Below are positions 1 through 12,643 of a stretch of 64,000 nt of DNA, piece by piece (position 1 is the first letter of the stretch; each line of letters opens with the position of its first letter). The notes beneath the pieces were generated by a model, which did no database searches, had not been told where the DNA came from, and worked only from the letters and a program-made list of their open reading frames with translations. The position numbers were made by a program, and so were the translations under genes. Origin of the DNA: Basidiobolus meristosporus CBS 931.73 (lineage: Eukaryota; Basidiobolomycota; Basidiobolomycetes; Basidiobolales; Basidiobolaceae); contig MCFE01000003.1 of the NCBI GenBank assembly GCA_002104905.1, positions 124,001 through 188,000 of the forward strand, written 5' to 3'.

Positions 1-104
1 TTCCGTTGATTAGATTCTCACTTCTTCTACCAGTAGCATCTCTACAGAAATGACCATTTGTCTAAGGTACATTTCTTTGCAGCTGGGCATGATTAGTAGT
101 TGTC
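1..104 (-). mobile_element. copia-B gag fragment (remnant)
   Basis: About 100 bases resemble, on the minus strand, the gag segment of the second copia family near 34,620-34,730 and 38,800-38,880. The fragment stops where the copia-A LTR begins, so copia-A probably inserted into older copia-B sequence. It is short and diverged, so the call rests only on in-window comparison. Confidence 0.5.
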
Positions 105-473
105 TGCTGAAATATTGCACTATTTGGTATCATTCAGCAGCTAAAAGCTTACTTAACAATTCTGGACTGGCCTTAGCCACTCTGGGACCAACCTACAGCC
201 CTAACATTTCCACTTTTGTTAGATCTATAATCCTATGATTATTCCCTTATAGCCAAGATCAAATTAGCACATTTGCCATACATTGTGTACTAACCTTAAA
301 ACTGTTACACAATGCTCCTGAGTGTTGCAAAGCTCTCCTTACTTAGCGTTATAGTTGTATTACTTCTACAAAGGCATGTATACTGAGCTTCTTTATAAAT
401 AAACAGCTGTGTAGCTATTATCAATATTTGTTGATAAGTTCTGTATATCCAAAACACTTCTTAAATTGCAACA
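105..473 (+). repeat. copia-A 5' LTR
   Basis: This 369-bp sequence starts TGCTGAAATA and ends TTGCAACA, giving the TG..CA ends of an LTR. It matches 17,944-18,312 over its length and a truncated copy at 15,703-15,981. It contains an AATAAA-like polyadenylation motif in its second half. The matching 3' LTR of this copy is missing. Confidence 0.85.
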
Positions 474-485
474 GGTTTTGAGCCC
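474..485 (+). other. copia-A primer-binding site (decayed)
   Basis: The bases directly after the LTR read GGTTTTGAGCCC. The same position in copia-B reads GGTTATGAGCCC, which is the complement of the anticodon stem-loop of initiator tRNA-Met. Drosophila copia and yeast Ty5 are known to prime from that internal site (half-tRNA priming). One base differs from the copia-B version here. Confidence 0.55.
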
Positions 486-2207
486 TAATTGCTTTTTTAC
501 AAAAGTCCTCAACATAAGAAAGAGGCCATATGATGACATGCTTCAACTCATTACCAGAATTAAGACACTTGCAGTAGAACCATATAGTATCAATGCTGGT
601 GTAGAGGATGACAAAAAGATACTCTGTCTGCTTTGCAGCTTACCAGACAAGTATGAGCCGCTCATACCTTTTTTGAAAGCAGAGAAGGCAATCTGACTTT
701 GGACTATGTCAAAGGAAGTCTTCTCCATGAAGAACTCAGATGTAACAGTCAGGAAGCAAAAATTGATGATAATGCTTTATTCAGTGCAAAAAGGCACACA
801 GCAAAGAAGGGAAAGCAACAAAACCAAAGAAAATCTGGTTGTTGTAACTAGTGCAGGAAGCCGGGATACTAGGAAAGAGAATGCATGAAGAAACAAGCAG
901 AAAATAAAAAGAAACTAGAGCAGGCAAATCATGTAACTACTGATGTACAGCTATTTGTAACTGAACAACAAAGTGCAGGTAACTAAAGTAATAAATGGTA
1001 TATGGACTCTAGAGCATTACAGCATACCTACAGTATAAAGGAGTGGTTAAGAAACTCAAGGACTATATCTGTGAAAGGTTTATCTGGGAGACAACTCTTC
1101 AATGGAAGCTACTACCAGTGGGTCTTTACAGCTAACTGTGAGTGATATCTCATGGGCAACAACAGCATAATTGACTGAAATACTTGATGTACCTGGAGTA
1201 GCTAAGAACCTACTCTCAGTCTGTAGAGCAACTACTCAGGTGTTGAGAATTGTTTTTACTCAGCTGAGCTGCTCAATATTGAGTGAAAGTGGATAAAAAA
1301 TAGTTTGGGAATGCAAGATCACAATATACAAGTTACAATGCAAGATCATTGCACCTGAGAATGTCAACTTTGCTGCAACTTTGAATGTCTGTAAGGGTTT
1401 TTTATATGGCAAACAAGCTAGGCAACAGTTCAGGAGCTCAGGAGGCATTAACACCACCAAAATACTGCATATTGTGCACTCAGACATGTGTGGCCCCATG
1501 ACAACACTGTCCTTTGGAGCCAAGAGATATTTTATGACAATTATTGATGACAAGTCAAGTTATAGATGGGTGTACTTCCTCAAGACAAAGGATAAAGCTT
1601 TGGAGATGTTTAAGCACTTCAAGAACATGGCAGAAACACAAACTGGGTTTGAATTGAAGGTAATTTGCGGTGACAATGGAGGATAACACTGCTCAAAGGA
1701 GTTTGCAAAGTACTGCCCATCTGCTGGTGTACTTCAACAGATCACTGTTACACATACTCTGCAGCAAAATGGAGTGGCAGAATGTGCAAATGGAACAATA
1801 GTAGAGATGGAAAGATCTAAGCTATATGGTAAGGGTATAGACTACAGATTTTGGGCTGCATCTGTTGCACTGGAATATACATCAAGAATAGGTGCCCAAC
1901 AACAGCACTATGTGCTTCTACACCTTTTGAAGCTTATACAGGGAAAAAACCAAACCTTCAGCACCTCAGAATCTTTAGCTGTAATGTCTTTAATCATGTC
2001 CCTGACCAAAAACACTCAAAGTTGGAACCAGACGGTAGAAAAGAGATTTTTCTTGGGTATTGTGAGGATACTAAAGGGTATAGAGTGTATGATGGTAAGT
2101 TGAGAAGGTGATCAAGAGCAGGGACCTTGTACTTGAAGAAAACTCAGATCAGAGAGCCACTGCAATAATTGGTTGGCTGTCTGATTATGCAATCAATACT
2201 AATGAAG
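486..2207 (+). pseudogene. copia-A gag / protease / integrase remnant
   Basis: Degenerate Ty1/copia coding sequence in several frames. Positions 466-696 and 706-888 translate to gag-like segments. Positions 1381-1686 encode GAG-pre-integrase and integrase-core sequence, with CKGFLYGKQARQ and an HSDMCGP motif (conserved integrase Asp), and end at a stop just after GDNGG. Positions 1774-2111 hold the rest of the integrase core in two frames. Many stops and frameshifts make it non-functional. The coding sequence is broken at 2207 by a gypsy element and resumes at 7143. Confidence 0.8.
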
Positions 2208-2576
2208 TGTTATCATCTGCCGCTTGAATGTTTAAGTTAGATCAGTTTTTAGTCAAAATCTATTAGTATATATTTAGGTTATCAGTATATCAGTATTATC
2301 TATGAAATCAGTAGCATTAGTCAGCAAATGAATCAGCAGATCCTTATCAGACAGAAATAGATGTATTAAGTAGGATCTTATTGGGTGATGTTGATGCAAT
2401 CAAATGAGTCATCAGCCACAACCTACATTAGGAAATACAATTAGTCAGCAAATGATCTGACAAAATGTATATAAGGAGCTGCTGGAACCTCAATAAAAAT
2501 CAGTTCAAGTTTTAGTGAATACAATACTGGCTAAACTCCCTATTCCTCTACAACTCTTATACCAAGACTTGTAACA
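2208..2576 (+). repeat. gypsy-1 5' LTR
   Basis: This 369-bp LTR begins TGTTATCATC and ends CTTGTAACA. It is closely similar to 6774-7142, 7533-7901, 12275-12643, 14085-14453 and, inverted, 9191-9560. A TATATAAGG box lies about 100 bp before its end, followed by an AATAAA. Copia-A sequence stops at its left edge. Confidence 0.9.
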
Positions 2577-5500
2577 TTGATAGCAGCAATAACCAGAAAC
2601 CTCCCTCCTGAAGAAAGGAGAAACCACCCTCAAGATGTTGGACAATCAAGAATGGAAGAATGCCATGCAGCAAATCCTGGCCCAACAGCAACAGTTACTC
2701 CAGATCCTCAGCCAACAGCAACAAGGAGTGACTACCATGGCTCAGAGCCAGCAAAGCCCTGTCAAGAGCAACTTCAGTGTGAAGGTCAACCAGTACCATG
2801 GCAGAGTCAATGAAAACCTAGGAACTTGGCTCTTTCAGATTGAAGAAGCTTTTAAAGCTAAAGGAATTGCTCCAGAGAGCAAGTTGCATTATGCAGCTTC
2901 TTACCTGGCGGATGCAGCTTTACAGTGGTACCACAACAAGATCAGGTCAGCTACTATGATGGATGCTCTACAATCTCTACCTGGGATGAGTTTGTGTCAG
3001 AAATTCAGTATGCTTTTGAACCTCCACACCAGCAGACACTACTAAGAAGGAAGTAAAAGACTCTTAGACAGAAAGGAATGGTTCAAGAATATATCTATGA
3101 GTACAGATGTCTGCTTGGACAAATTGAAAGAATGGACCCCTTGGATCAAGTTGAATACTTTATTGATGGGTTGAAAGAAAGAACCCGCAAGGAAGTGAGT
3201 TACCAAAGACCTCAGACTATTGAAGAAGCCATCAAGATTGCCATTGACTATGACTCAGCTATGTTTGGAGTTGGGAAGCCTACAGTGACTAATCAGAAAG
3301 GCTATAATCATTATAAAAGAAGACAATCAGAAGCAGTACCAATGGAAATAGACGCTATGCAGAAGAATCCCTCCTCAGAAGAATGCAAGAAGAGAGGACT
3401 TTGCTTCAATTGCCACCAGCAGGGACATATTGCAAAGTACTGCCCTCAGAGAAGAAATGGACACCAGCCAACAAGAACCTTCAACCATATTGAGTCCCAT
3501 GAACGCAGTAATGTGGAAGATGAGCTTGAAGAAGACTTGGAACTCACCTTCCATATGACAGAAGAGTACTTGTCTCAAATGATTTCAAACTCAGGGAAGT
3601 TATTGTACTTGAATGGAGTAATCAATGGAGTACCTGCCAAGATCATGATTGACTCAGGAGCATTGCATGAGTACATGTCAGAGCAATTTGCTTTGAAAGC
3701 TGGAATCAACTTGGAACCTACCAAATCAACTTTAGTCTCCACAGCTGATGGGAACTCCCACATAATCAACCGTATTACCCAGCCAGTAAGAATGAGGATC
3801 AATGACTATGAAGAAGCCCTACAGGCTTATATATTTGGGAACTGCAAGTTTGACCTTGTACTTGGAAAAACCTGGCTATGTTGTTGTAATCCATCAATCA
3901 ACTGGAGAACCCATGCTACTCAGATCCAAAAAGACAACAAGACCTATGAGCTATTACCTGCCAGGCTGGATTTTAACTTGGTCAATTCCAGTATGTGTGA
4001 GACAAGTGAACTTAGCAAGACCCAGTTCTGTAGAGTGCTTAGAAAAGGTACTCAGATGTTCCTCATGGCAGTTTTACAGGAGGATTCCTCTACCCCAGCA
4101 CCCCAGCAGGTCCAGACTCTCTTGAAGAAATATTCAGACGTGTTTCCAGGTGAGCTTGTAAGCCTACTACCAGTCAGAGACGTGGATCATGCCATTGACA
4201 CAGGAGATAGCCCTCCAGTGAGCAAGACACCATACAGAATGAGTCCATTGGAATTGGAGGAAATGAAGAGACAAATTGATCAGCTATTGGAGCAAGGATA
4301 CATCAGGCCCAGCAAGTCACCCTGGGGAGCACCAGTGCTTTTTGTGAAAAAGAAGGATAGAACACTTAGGATGTGCATTGACTACAGAGACCTGAACTCA
4401 GTTACCGTCAAGAATAAGTACCCCATACCTTGGATCAATGAGCTTTTGGACCAACTTAATGGAGCCACTATTTTCAGCAAGATTGACCTCATGTCAGGAT
4501 ACAACCAAATTAGGGTGAAACCAGAAGATATTCCTAAGATAGCATTTAGGACCAGATATGGACATTATGAGTACTTGGTCATGAGTTTTGTTCTCACCAA
4601 TGCCCCTGCAACTTTCATGACCCTGATGCAGACTGCCTTCCAGGAGTACTTAGACAAGTTTGTCATAATCTACCTAGATGATATACTGATATACAGCAAG
4701 ACAGAAGAGGATCACTTGGTGCACATTGAAAAGGCCTTGAAGAAGCTAAGAGAGAACAAGCTTTATGGCAAGCTACCCAAGTGTGAATTCTTCAAGGAAC
4801 ATATAGAATATCTGGGACACATAGTGACTAGCACAGGAGTAACCTTAGACCCCAAGAAGGTGGATGTAATCAAGAATTTGAAGCAGCCCCATAGCATATC
4901 AGAACTCAGATCCTTCCTTGGAATGGTTTCCTATTATCGGAGATTTGTCAAGTCATTTGCAAATATTGCAGCCCCTTTAACTGACATCCTCAAGAAGGAC
5001 AATACCTACAAGTGGGACATAGCTTGTGAGACTGCCTTCCAGACGCTCAAGAATGAGCTTGCTAAGCTGCCAATCTTAAGAATACCAGACCTCAGAAAAG
5101 AGTTCACTCTGTGCACAGATGCTTCAGATTATGCAATTGGTGGAGTGCAGAGCCAAGAACACAAGGGAAAGGACTACCCTGTTGCCATTGAATCCAAGAA
5201 ACTGAACTCAGCAGAACAAAACCATCCAGTCCTTGAGTAGGAGATGCTTACTATAATACACTGTTTGAAGACATTGAGATGCTATATTGAAGGAGTCAAA
5301 TGCACTGTAAGGACTGATCATGCCTCCCTCAAGTATATGTTTACTTGGAAGGTACTCTCTAGAAGAATGACAAGATGGAGTGAATACATTCAGCAATTTG
5401 ACCTGGAGATTGTCTACTGCCCTGGAAAAAACAACATGGTTGCTGACGCCTTATCAAGATTAGATCAAGTTGCACAACTCAACTTGGTGCATGAATCAGA

Positions 5501-6773
5501 TTGGCCTAGCCTATTACCAAAGTACTTGGAGGACCAAGCCATTCCTAATGAGGTGGATGAAGATATCAAGAAGATAATCCGTGATGAAGCCAGCAAATTT
5601 GTAGTACAGGATGAAAACTCTACCAAATTGTTGATGAAAGCCCTATTGCCTATTGCCCTTATGTTTCTTGCCTGGATTTAATACATAAGCTACACAATGG
5701 ATATGGACATCTTGGGATTGAAGGAACCTATAGCCTTGTGAAAGCCAGAGAATGGTAGCCCAGAATGAAACAAGACATTAAGAAGCTAGTAAAACATGCC
5801 CAAACTGCCAAATCAATCAAGGCCAGCCACAAAGAATTGCCAAACTCTTCACTTTGGAGCCTGTAAGACCATTTGAGAGATGGGGAATTGACTTTATTGG
5901 AAGACTGCAAACCACTAGGAAATGCACCCGTTGGATCCTAGTAGCAATTGACCATGCCACTAAATGGCAGTTGCTAAAGCTGTGCCAATAGCCAGTGAAC
6001 AAGAAGTTACAAGTTTCATTTACCATGAGATCCTGATGAAGTTTGGATGCCCTGTGGAGATCTTATCTGATAGAGGAGCAAACTTTAGGGCAAAGACATT
6101 AGAGGCTTACCTGGAAATGCAGCAGATCAGACACTTGAAAACCTCGGCATATCACCCCAGAACTAATGGAGTCACTGAGCGGTTTAATGGATTATTTGGA
6201 AAAATGCTGACCAAGTATGCAAATGGAGTTGTCAGTAGATGGGATGAGTACATAGACCAAGCACTCTTTGAATGCAGAGTCAGAGTACACAACACCCCCC
6301 AGCAATCACCATTTTACTTAGTGTACAGATGTGAACCAAGGATTCCAGGAGATCTCACACAACCCAAGCTTACAGATGCCTTAGAAGATGAACTTAGTCA
6401 GCCAAGTAGACACCAGCAACTGGGACAAAGACGTCAAGCGGCACAGACCAAAGTATCTCAAAGTGCAGAAAAGATGAAGCAGAGATTTGATAAGACTATA
6501 GCACCAGAAGCATTGACAGTCGGGAACTTTGTATTGCTAAGAAACAATGCTTGGTAGAAGTTTGAGCCACAATGGACAGGACCATTCAAGATCATCAGAG
6601 AATGTCCATTTGCAACTTACCAACTGGTGGACAAACAAGGCAATATCTGGGAAGACTTAGTGCATAGGGACAGACTCAAGCTTGCAAGACTTGCTGATAA
6701 TACTGCACCGTCAAGATATTGGTATCAAAGAAAAGAGATTCAGGAGAACCCTCTCAACTTTAGTAGGGGAGAA
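2577..6773 (+). pseudogene. gypsy-1 gag-pol (Ty3/gypsy), inactivated
   Basis: Order is gag, protease, RT, RNase H, integrase, which defines Ty3/gypsy. Gag starts near 2635 with a Gln-rich stretch; the same frame family carries a CCHC knuckle (CFNCHQQGHIAKYC) near 3400. Protease shows MIDSGA near 3650. RT carries YLDDILIYS near 4670, RNase H carries CTDASDYAIGG near 5115, and integrase carries ILSDRGANF near 6063 and TNGVTERFNG near 6165. The long frame at 3078-5240 is intact through RT. A one-base loss near 2959, a stop near 3055, a stop at 5238-5240 and further breaks in integrase inactivate it. A purine tract (TAGTAGGGGAGAA) precedes the 3' LTR. I see no chromodomain. Confidence 0.9.
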
Positions 6774-7142
6774 TGTTATGATCTGCCGCTTGAATGTTTA
6801 AGTTAGATCAGTTTTTAGTCAAAATCAATTAGTATATGTTCAGGTTATAAGTATATCAGTATTATCTATGATATCAGTAGCATTAGTCAGCAAATGAATC
6901 AGCAGATCCTTATCAGACAGAAATAGATATATTAAGTAGGATCTTATTGGGTGATGTTGATGCAATCAAATGAGTCATCAGCCACAACCTACATTAGGAA
7001 ATACAATTAGTCAGCAATTGATCTGGCAAAATGTATATAAGGAGCTGCTGGAACCTCAATAAAAATCAGTTCAAGTTTTGGTGAATACAATACTAGCTAA
7101 ACTCCCTATTCCTCTACAACTCTTATACCAAGACTTGTAACA
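6774..7142 (+). repeat. gypsy-1 3' LTR
   Basis: This 369-bp LTR differs from the 5' partner by only scattered bases, so the insertion is fairly recent relative to the decayed copia-A around it. Copia-A sequence resumes directly at 7143. The short direct repeat AAG occurs at both junctions, but a clean target duplication of 4-5 bp cannot be read. Confidence 0.9.
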
Positions 7143-7532
7143 AAGAAGTTACATACATAATTCAGCTAGATATGTAAACTGACTCTATTATTCCAGATAA
7201 GAGCAGATTATCCCAGTTAGGAGTTCTACCAGAATAAGAAATGCCTTTGGATCCTGGTTGTAGACATCAATGATCATGAAGAGGCTTATTTTTCATTATG
7301 TTTCATACCTCAGATTCTGGATCAGGCAATATTAAGTCCATATGCTACTATGTGGCAACAAGCCATGTAGGTGGAGTACCAATTACTGACCATGGCAAAA
7401 ATATGGGAACTGGTTGATTTGCCAAATGGGACAAAGCAAATAGGATGTAGATGCATCTAAAAGCTCAAGATACCCTTAGATGATACCATTGACAAGACAA
7501 GGCTAGATTTGTGGCTAAAGGCAATTCTAATA
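7143..7532 (+). pseudogene. copia-A continuation (integrase tail to RT start)
   Basis: The segment aligns with 16,205-16,590 of the second copia-A copy, from the linker after integrase into the start of RT. Reading is broken by several stops. It is the piece of one copia-A element left between two gypsy insertions. Confidence 0.75.
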
Positions 7533-7901
7533 TGTTATGATCTACCGCTTGAATGTTTAAGTTAGATCAGTTTTTAGTTAAATCAGTTAGTTGTATCTTT
7601 AACCTATCAGTACATCAATGTTATCTTTCAAATCAGTTGTATTAGTCAGCAGATGAATTAGCAGATCCTTATCAGACAGAAATGGTTGTATTAAGTAGGA
7701 TCTAATTGGGTGATGATGACTCAATCAAATGAGTCATCAGCCACAGCCTACATTAGGAAATACAATTAGTCAGCAAATGATCTGACAAAATGTATATAAG
7801 GAGCTGCTGGAACCTCAATAAAAATCAGTTCAAGTTTTAGTGTATACAATATTAGCTAAACTCCCTGTTCCTCTACAACTCTTATACCAAGACTTGTAAC
7901 A
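7533..7901 (+). repeat. gypsy-2 5' LTR
   Basis: A 369-bp LTR of the same family as gypsy-1, TGTTATGATC to TTGTAACA. Preceding copia-A sequence ends with AATA and the sequence after the 3' LTR begins AATG, an imperfect 4-bp target duplication. Confidence 0.9.
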
Positions 7902-9190
7902 TTGATAGCAGCAATAATCAGAAACTTCCCTCCTGAAGAAAGAAGAAACCACTCTCAAGATGTCGGACAATCAAGAATGGAAGAATGCCATGCAGCAAAT
8001 CCTGGCCCATTAGCAACAGTTACTTCAGATCCTCAGCCAACAGCAACAAGGAATGACTACCATTGCTCAGAGCTAGCAAAGCCCTGTCAAGAGCAACTTT
8101 AGTGTGAAGGTCAACCGGTACCATGGCAGAGTCAATGAAAACCTGGGAACTTGGCTATTTCAGATTGACAAAGCTTTTAAGGCTAAAGGAATTGCTCCAG
8201 AAAGCAAGTTGCATTATGCAGCTTCTTACCTGGCAGATGCAGCTTTACAGTGGTACCACAACCAGATCAGATCAGCCACTATGATGGGATGCTCTACTAT
8301 CTCTACCTGGGATGAGTTTGTGTTAGTAATTCAGGATGCTTTTGAACCTCCACACCAGCAGACACTACTAAGAAGGAAGTTAAAGACACTCAAATGGAAA
8401 GGAATGGTTCAAGAATATATCTATGAGTACAGATGTCTGCTTGGACAAATTGAAAGAATGGACCCCCTGGATCAAGTTGAATAATTTATTGATGGGTTGA
8501 AAGAAAGAACTCGCACGGAAGTAAGTTATTGCAGACCTCAGACTAATGAAGAAGCCATCAAGATTGCCATTGACTATGACTCAGCTATGTTTGGAGTTGG
8601 GAAGCCCACAATGACTAATCAGAAAGGCTATAATCATTATGAAAGAAGACAGTCAGAAGCAGTACCAATGGAAATAGATGCTATGCAGAAGAACCCCACC
8701 TCAGAAGAATGCAGGAAGAAAGGACTTTGTTTCAATTGCCACCAGCAAGGACACATCTCAAAGTACTGCCCCCAGAGAAGCAATGGTCACCAGCCAACAA
8801 GAACCTTCAGCCATATTGAGTCCCATGAACACAGTAATGTGGAGGATGAGCTTGAAGAAGACTTGGAACTCACCTTTCATATGACAGAAGAGTACTTGTC
8901 CCAGATGACCTCAAGCTCCGGGAAGTTATTGTACTTGAATGGAGTAATCAGTGGTGAACCTGCCAAAATCATGATTGATGCAGGAGCATCACATGATAAC
9001 ATGTCAGAGCAATTTGCCATGAAAGCTGGAACCAACTTGGAACCTACCAAATCAACTTTAGTCTCCACAGCTGATGGGAACTCTCACATAATCAACCGTA
9101 TTACCCAGCCAGTAAGAATGAGGATCAATGACTATGAAAAAGTCCTACAGACTTATATATTTGGGAACTGCAAGCTTGACCTTGTACTTG
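7902..9190 (+). pseudogene. gypsy-2 gag and protease, interrupted
   Basis: Gag and protease remnant parallel to gypsy-1. Stops occur near 8010 and 8100. Positions 8104-8484 encode the capsid-like gag domain, and 8497-9190 encode the CCHC knuckle (CFNCHQQGHISKYC) and the protease region. The protease reads MIDAGASHDN, with Ala in place of the Ser/Thr normally found in the D-S/T-G active site. A solo LTR in opposite orientation breaks the frame at 9190 between protease and RT. Confidence 0.85.
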
Positions 9191-9560
9191 TGTTACAAGT
9201 CTTGGTATAAGAGTTGTAGAGGAATAGGGAGTTTAGCTAGTATTGTATTCACTAAAACTTGAACTGATTTTTATTGAGGTTCCAGCAGCTTCTTATATAC
9301 ATTTTGCCAGATCAATTGCTGACTAATTGTATTTCCTAATGTAGGTTGTGGCTGATGACTCATTTGATTGCATCAACATCACCCAATAAGATCCTACTTA
9401 ATATATCTATTTCTGTCTGATAAGGATCTGCTGATTCATTTGCTGACTAATGCTACTGATATCATAGATAATACTGATATACTGATAACTTAAACATATA
9501 CTAATTGATTTGACTAAAAAAACTGATCTGACTTAAACATTCAAGCGGCAGATCATAACA
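9191..9560 (-). repeat. Solo gypsy LTR inserted in gypsy-2, inverted
   Basis: This is the gypsy LTR read backwards (TGTTACAAG to GATCATAACA on the plus strand), with no internal region attached. CTTG is present at both junctions (9187-9190 and 9561-9564) as a target duplication, extending to ACTTG if the terminal base is shared. In gypsy-1 the same site is uninterrupted (near 3860). It probably arose by LTR-LTR recombination after a separate insertion. Confidence 0.85.
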
Positions 9561-12274
9561 CTTGGAAAAACCTGGCTATTTTGTTGTAATCCATCAATCA
9601 ACTGGAGAACCCATGCTCCTCAGATCCAAAAAGACAACAAGACCTATGAGCTAATACCTGCTAGGCAGAATTTTAACCTGGTCAACTTCAGTATATGTGA
9701 GACAAATGACCTTAGCAAGACCCAGTTCTGTAGAGCACTTGGAAAAGGTACCCAGATGTTCCTCATGGCAGTATTACCGGAGGATTCCTCTACCCCAGCA
9801 CCCCAGCAGGTCCAGACTCTCTTGAAGAAATATTCAGACATGTATCCAGATGAGCTTGTAAGCCTACCACCAGTCAGAGATGTGGATCATGCCATTGACA
9901 CAGGAGATAGCCCTCCAGTGAGAAAGACACCTCCAGAATGAGTCCATTTGAATTGGAGGAAATGAAGAGACAAATTGATCAGCTATTGGAGCAAGGATAC
10001 ATCAGACCCAGCAAGTCACCTTGGGGAGCACTAGTGCTTTTTGTGATGAAGAAGGATGGAACACTTAGGATGTGCATTGACTACAGAGCCCTGAACTCAG
10101 TTACCGTCAAGAATAAGTACCCCATACCTTGGATTGATGAGCTTTTGGGCTAACTCAATGGAGCCACCATGTTCAGCAAGGTTGACCTCATGTCAGGATA
10201 CAACCAGATTAGGGTGAAACCAGAAGACATCCCTAAGACAGCATTCAGGACCAGATATGGACATTACAAGTACTTAATCATGAGTTTTGGCCTTACCAAT
10301 GCCCCTGCAACTTTCATGACCCTGATGCAGACTGTCTTCCAGGAGTACTTAGACAAGTGTGTGACAATCTACCTAGATGACATATTGATATACAGCAAGA
10401 CAGAAGAGGATCACTTGGTACACATTGAAAAGATCTTGAAGAAGCTAAGAGAGAACAAGCTATATGGAAAGCTAGCCAAGTGTGAATTCTTCAAGGAATA
10501 TGTTGAATATCTGGGACACATAGTGACTAGCACAGGAGTAACCTTAGGCCCTAAGAAGGTTGAAGTTATCAAGAACCTGAGGCAGCCCCATAGCATATCA
10601 GAACTCAGTACATTCATTGGAATGGTTTCCTATTATTGGAGATTTGTCAGGTCCATTGCAAGTATTGCAGCCCCTTTAACTGACATCCTTAAGAAAGACA
10701 TCACCTATAAGTGGGACATAGCTTGTGTGACTGCCTTTCCAACGCTCAAGAATGAGCTTGCTAAACTACCAAGCTTAAGAATACCTGACTTCAGAAAAGA
10801 GTTTACTCTGAGCATGGATGCTTCAGATTATGCAATTAGTGGAGTGTTGAGTCAAGAACACAAGGGAACGGACTACCCTGTTGCCTTTGAATCCAAGAAA
10901 CTGAACTCAGCAGAACAAAACTATCCAGTCCATGAGAAGGAGATGCTTGCTATAATACACTTTTTGAAGACATGGAGATGCTATATTGAAGAAGTCAAAT
11001 GCACTGTGAAGACTGATCATGCCTCCCTCAAGTATATATTTACTCAGAAGGTACTCTCTAGAAGAATGACAAGATGGAGTAAATACATTCAGCAATTTGA
11101 CTTGGAGATTGTCTACTGCCCTGGAAAAAACAACACGGTTGCTGATGCCTTATCAAGATTAGATCAAGTTGCACAACTCAACTTGGTGCATGAATCAGAT
11201 TGGCCTAGCCTATTACCAAAGTACTTGGAGGACCAAGCCATTCCTAATGAGGTGGATGAAGATATCAAGAAGATAATCTGGGATGAAGCCAGCAAATCTG
11301 TAGTACAGGATGAAACACTCTACCAAATTGTTGATGGAAGCCATACTGTGTATTGCCCTTATGTTTCTTGCCTGGATTTAATACATAAGCTACACAATGG
11401 ATATGGACATCTTGGAATTGAAGGAACCTATAGTCTTGTGAAAGCCAGAGCATGGTTGCCTGGAATGAAACAAGACATTGAAAAGCTAGTGAAAACATGC
11501 CCAAATTGCCAAATCAACCAAGGCCAACCACAGAGAATTGCCAAACTCTTTCCCTTGGATCCAGTAAGTCCACTTGAAAGATGGGGAGTTGACTCTATTG
11601 GAAGACTGCCAACTACCAGAAAATGCAACCGTTGGTTCCTAGTAGCAATTGACCATGCTACAGAATGGCCAGTGGCTAAAGCTGTACCTATAGCCAATGA
11701 ACAAGAACTTGCAATTTTCATCTACCATGAGATCCTTATAAAGTTTGGATGCCCTGCAGAGATTCTATCCAACAGAGGTGCAAACTTTATGGCAAAGACA
11801 TTGGAGGTTTATCTGGAAATGCAGCAGATCATACACTTGAAAACCTTGGCATATCACCCCAGAACTAATGGAGTCACTGAGCGGTTTAATGGTCTATTTG
11901 GAAAAATTCTGACCAAGTATGCAAATGGAGCTGTCAGTAGATGGGTTGAGTATATAGATCAAGCACTTTTTGCCTGCAGAGTTAGAGTGCACAACACTAC
12001 TTAACAATGCCCATTTTACTTGGGAACTTTGTATTGCTTAGAAACAACACTTGGAAGAAGTTTGAGCCACAATGGACAGGACCATTCAAGATCATCAGAG
12101 AATGCCCATTTGCAACTTACCAACTAGTGGATAAACAAGGGAATATCTGGGAAGCCTAAGTGCATGGGGACAGACTCAAGCTTGCCAGACTTGCTGACAT
12201 TACTGAACCATCAAGATATTGGTATCACAAGAAAAGAGACTAAGGAGAACCCTCTCAACTTTAGTGGGGGAGAA
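9561..12274 (+). pseudogene. gypsy-2 RT-RNase H-integrase, inactivated
   Basis: Continuation of gypsy-2. The frame at 10169-12004 is 611 codons long and covers RT (YLDDILIYS near 10370), RNase H, the zinc-binding integrase N-terminus (Cys-Pro-x-Cys near 11505) and the integrase core (ILSNRGANF near 11765, with Asn where gypsy-1 has Asp). A stop near 10152 separates it from the RT N-terminus. Near 12024 about 230 bases of the integrase C-terminus are missing relative to gypsy-1. The 3' purine tract is TTTAGTGGGGGAGAA. Confidence 0.88.
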
Positions 12275-12643
12275 TATTATGATATACTGCTTGAATGTGT
12301 AAGTTAGATCAGCTTTTAGTTAAATCAATTAGTTTTATCTTTAATCTATCAGTACATTAGTGTTATCTTTCAAATCATTAGTATTAGTCAGCAGATGAAG
12401 TAGCAGATCCTTATCAGACAGAAATAGTTATATTAAGTAGGATCTAATTGGGTAATGATGACGCAATCAAATGAGTCATCGGCCACAGCCTACATCTGGA
12501 AATAAAATTAGTCAGCAATTGAACTGGCCAAATGTATATAAGGAGCTGCTGGAACCTCAATAAAAATCACTTCAAGTTTTAGTGAGCACAATACTAGCTA
12601 AACTCCCTATTCCTCTATAACTCTTATTCCAAGACATGTTACA
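12275..12643 (+). repeat. gypsy-2 3' LTR
   Basis: A 369-bp LTR. It starts TATTATGATA rather than TGTTATGATC, so the terminal TG has mutated to TA. It carries more substitutions relative to its 5' partner than the gypsy-1 pair shows, suggesting an older insertion. Confidence 0.88.

Noticed and set aside
2577-2590. Standard tRNA 3'-end primer-binding site after the gypsy LTR
   Set aside because: The bases after the LTR (TTGATAGCAGC) lack the TGG complementary to a tRNA CCA end. Self-priming was considered, but I could not find a convincing complementary start in the LTR transcript, so no primer type is claimed.
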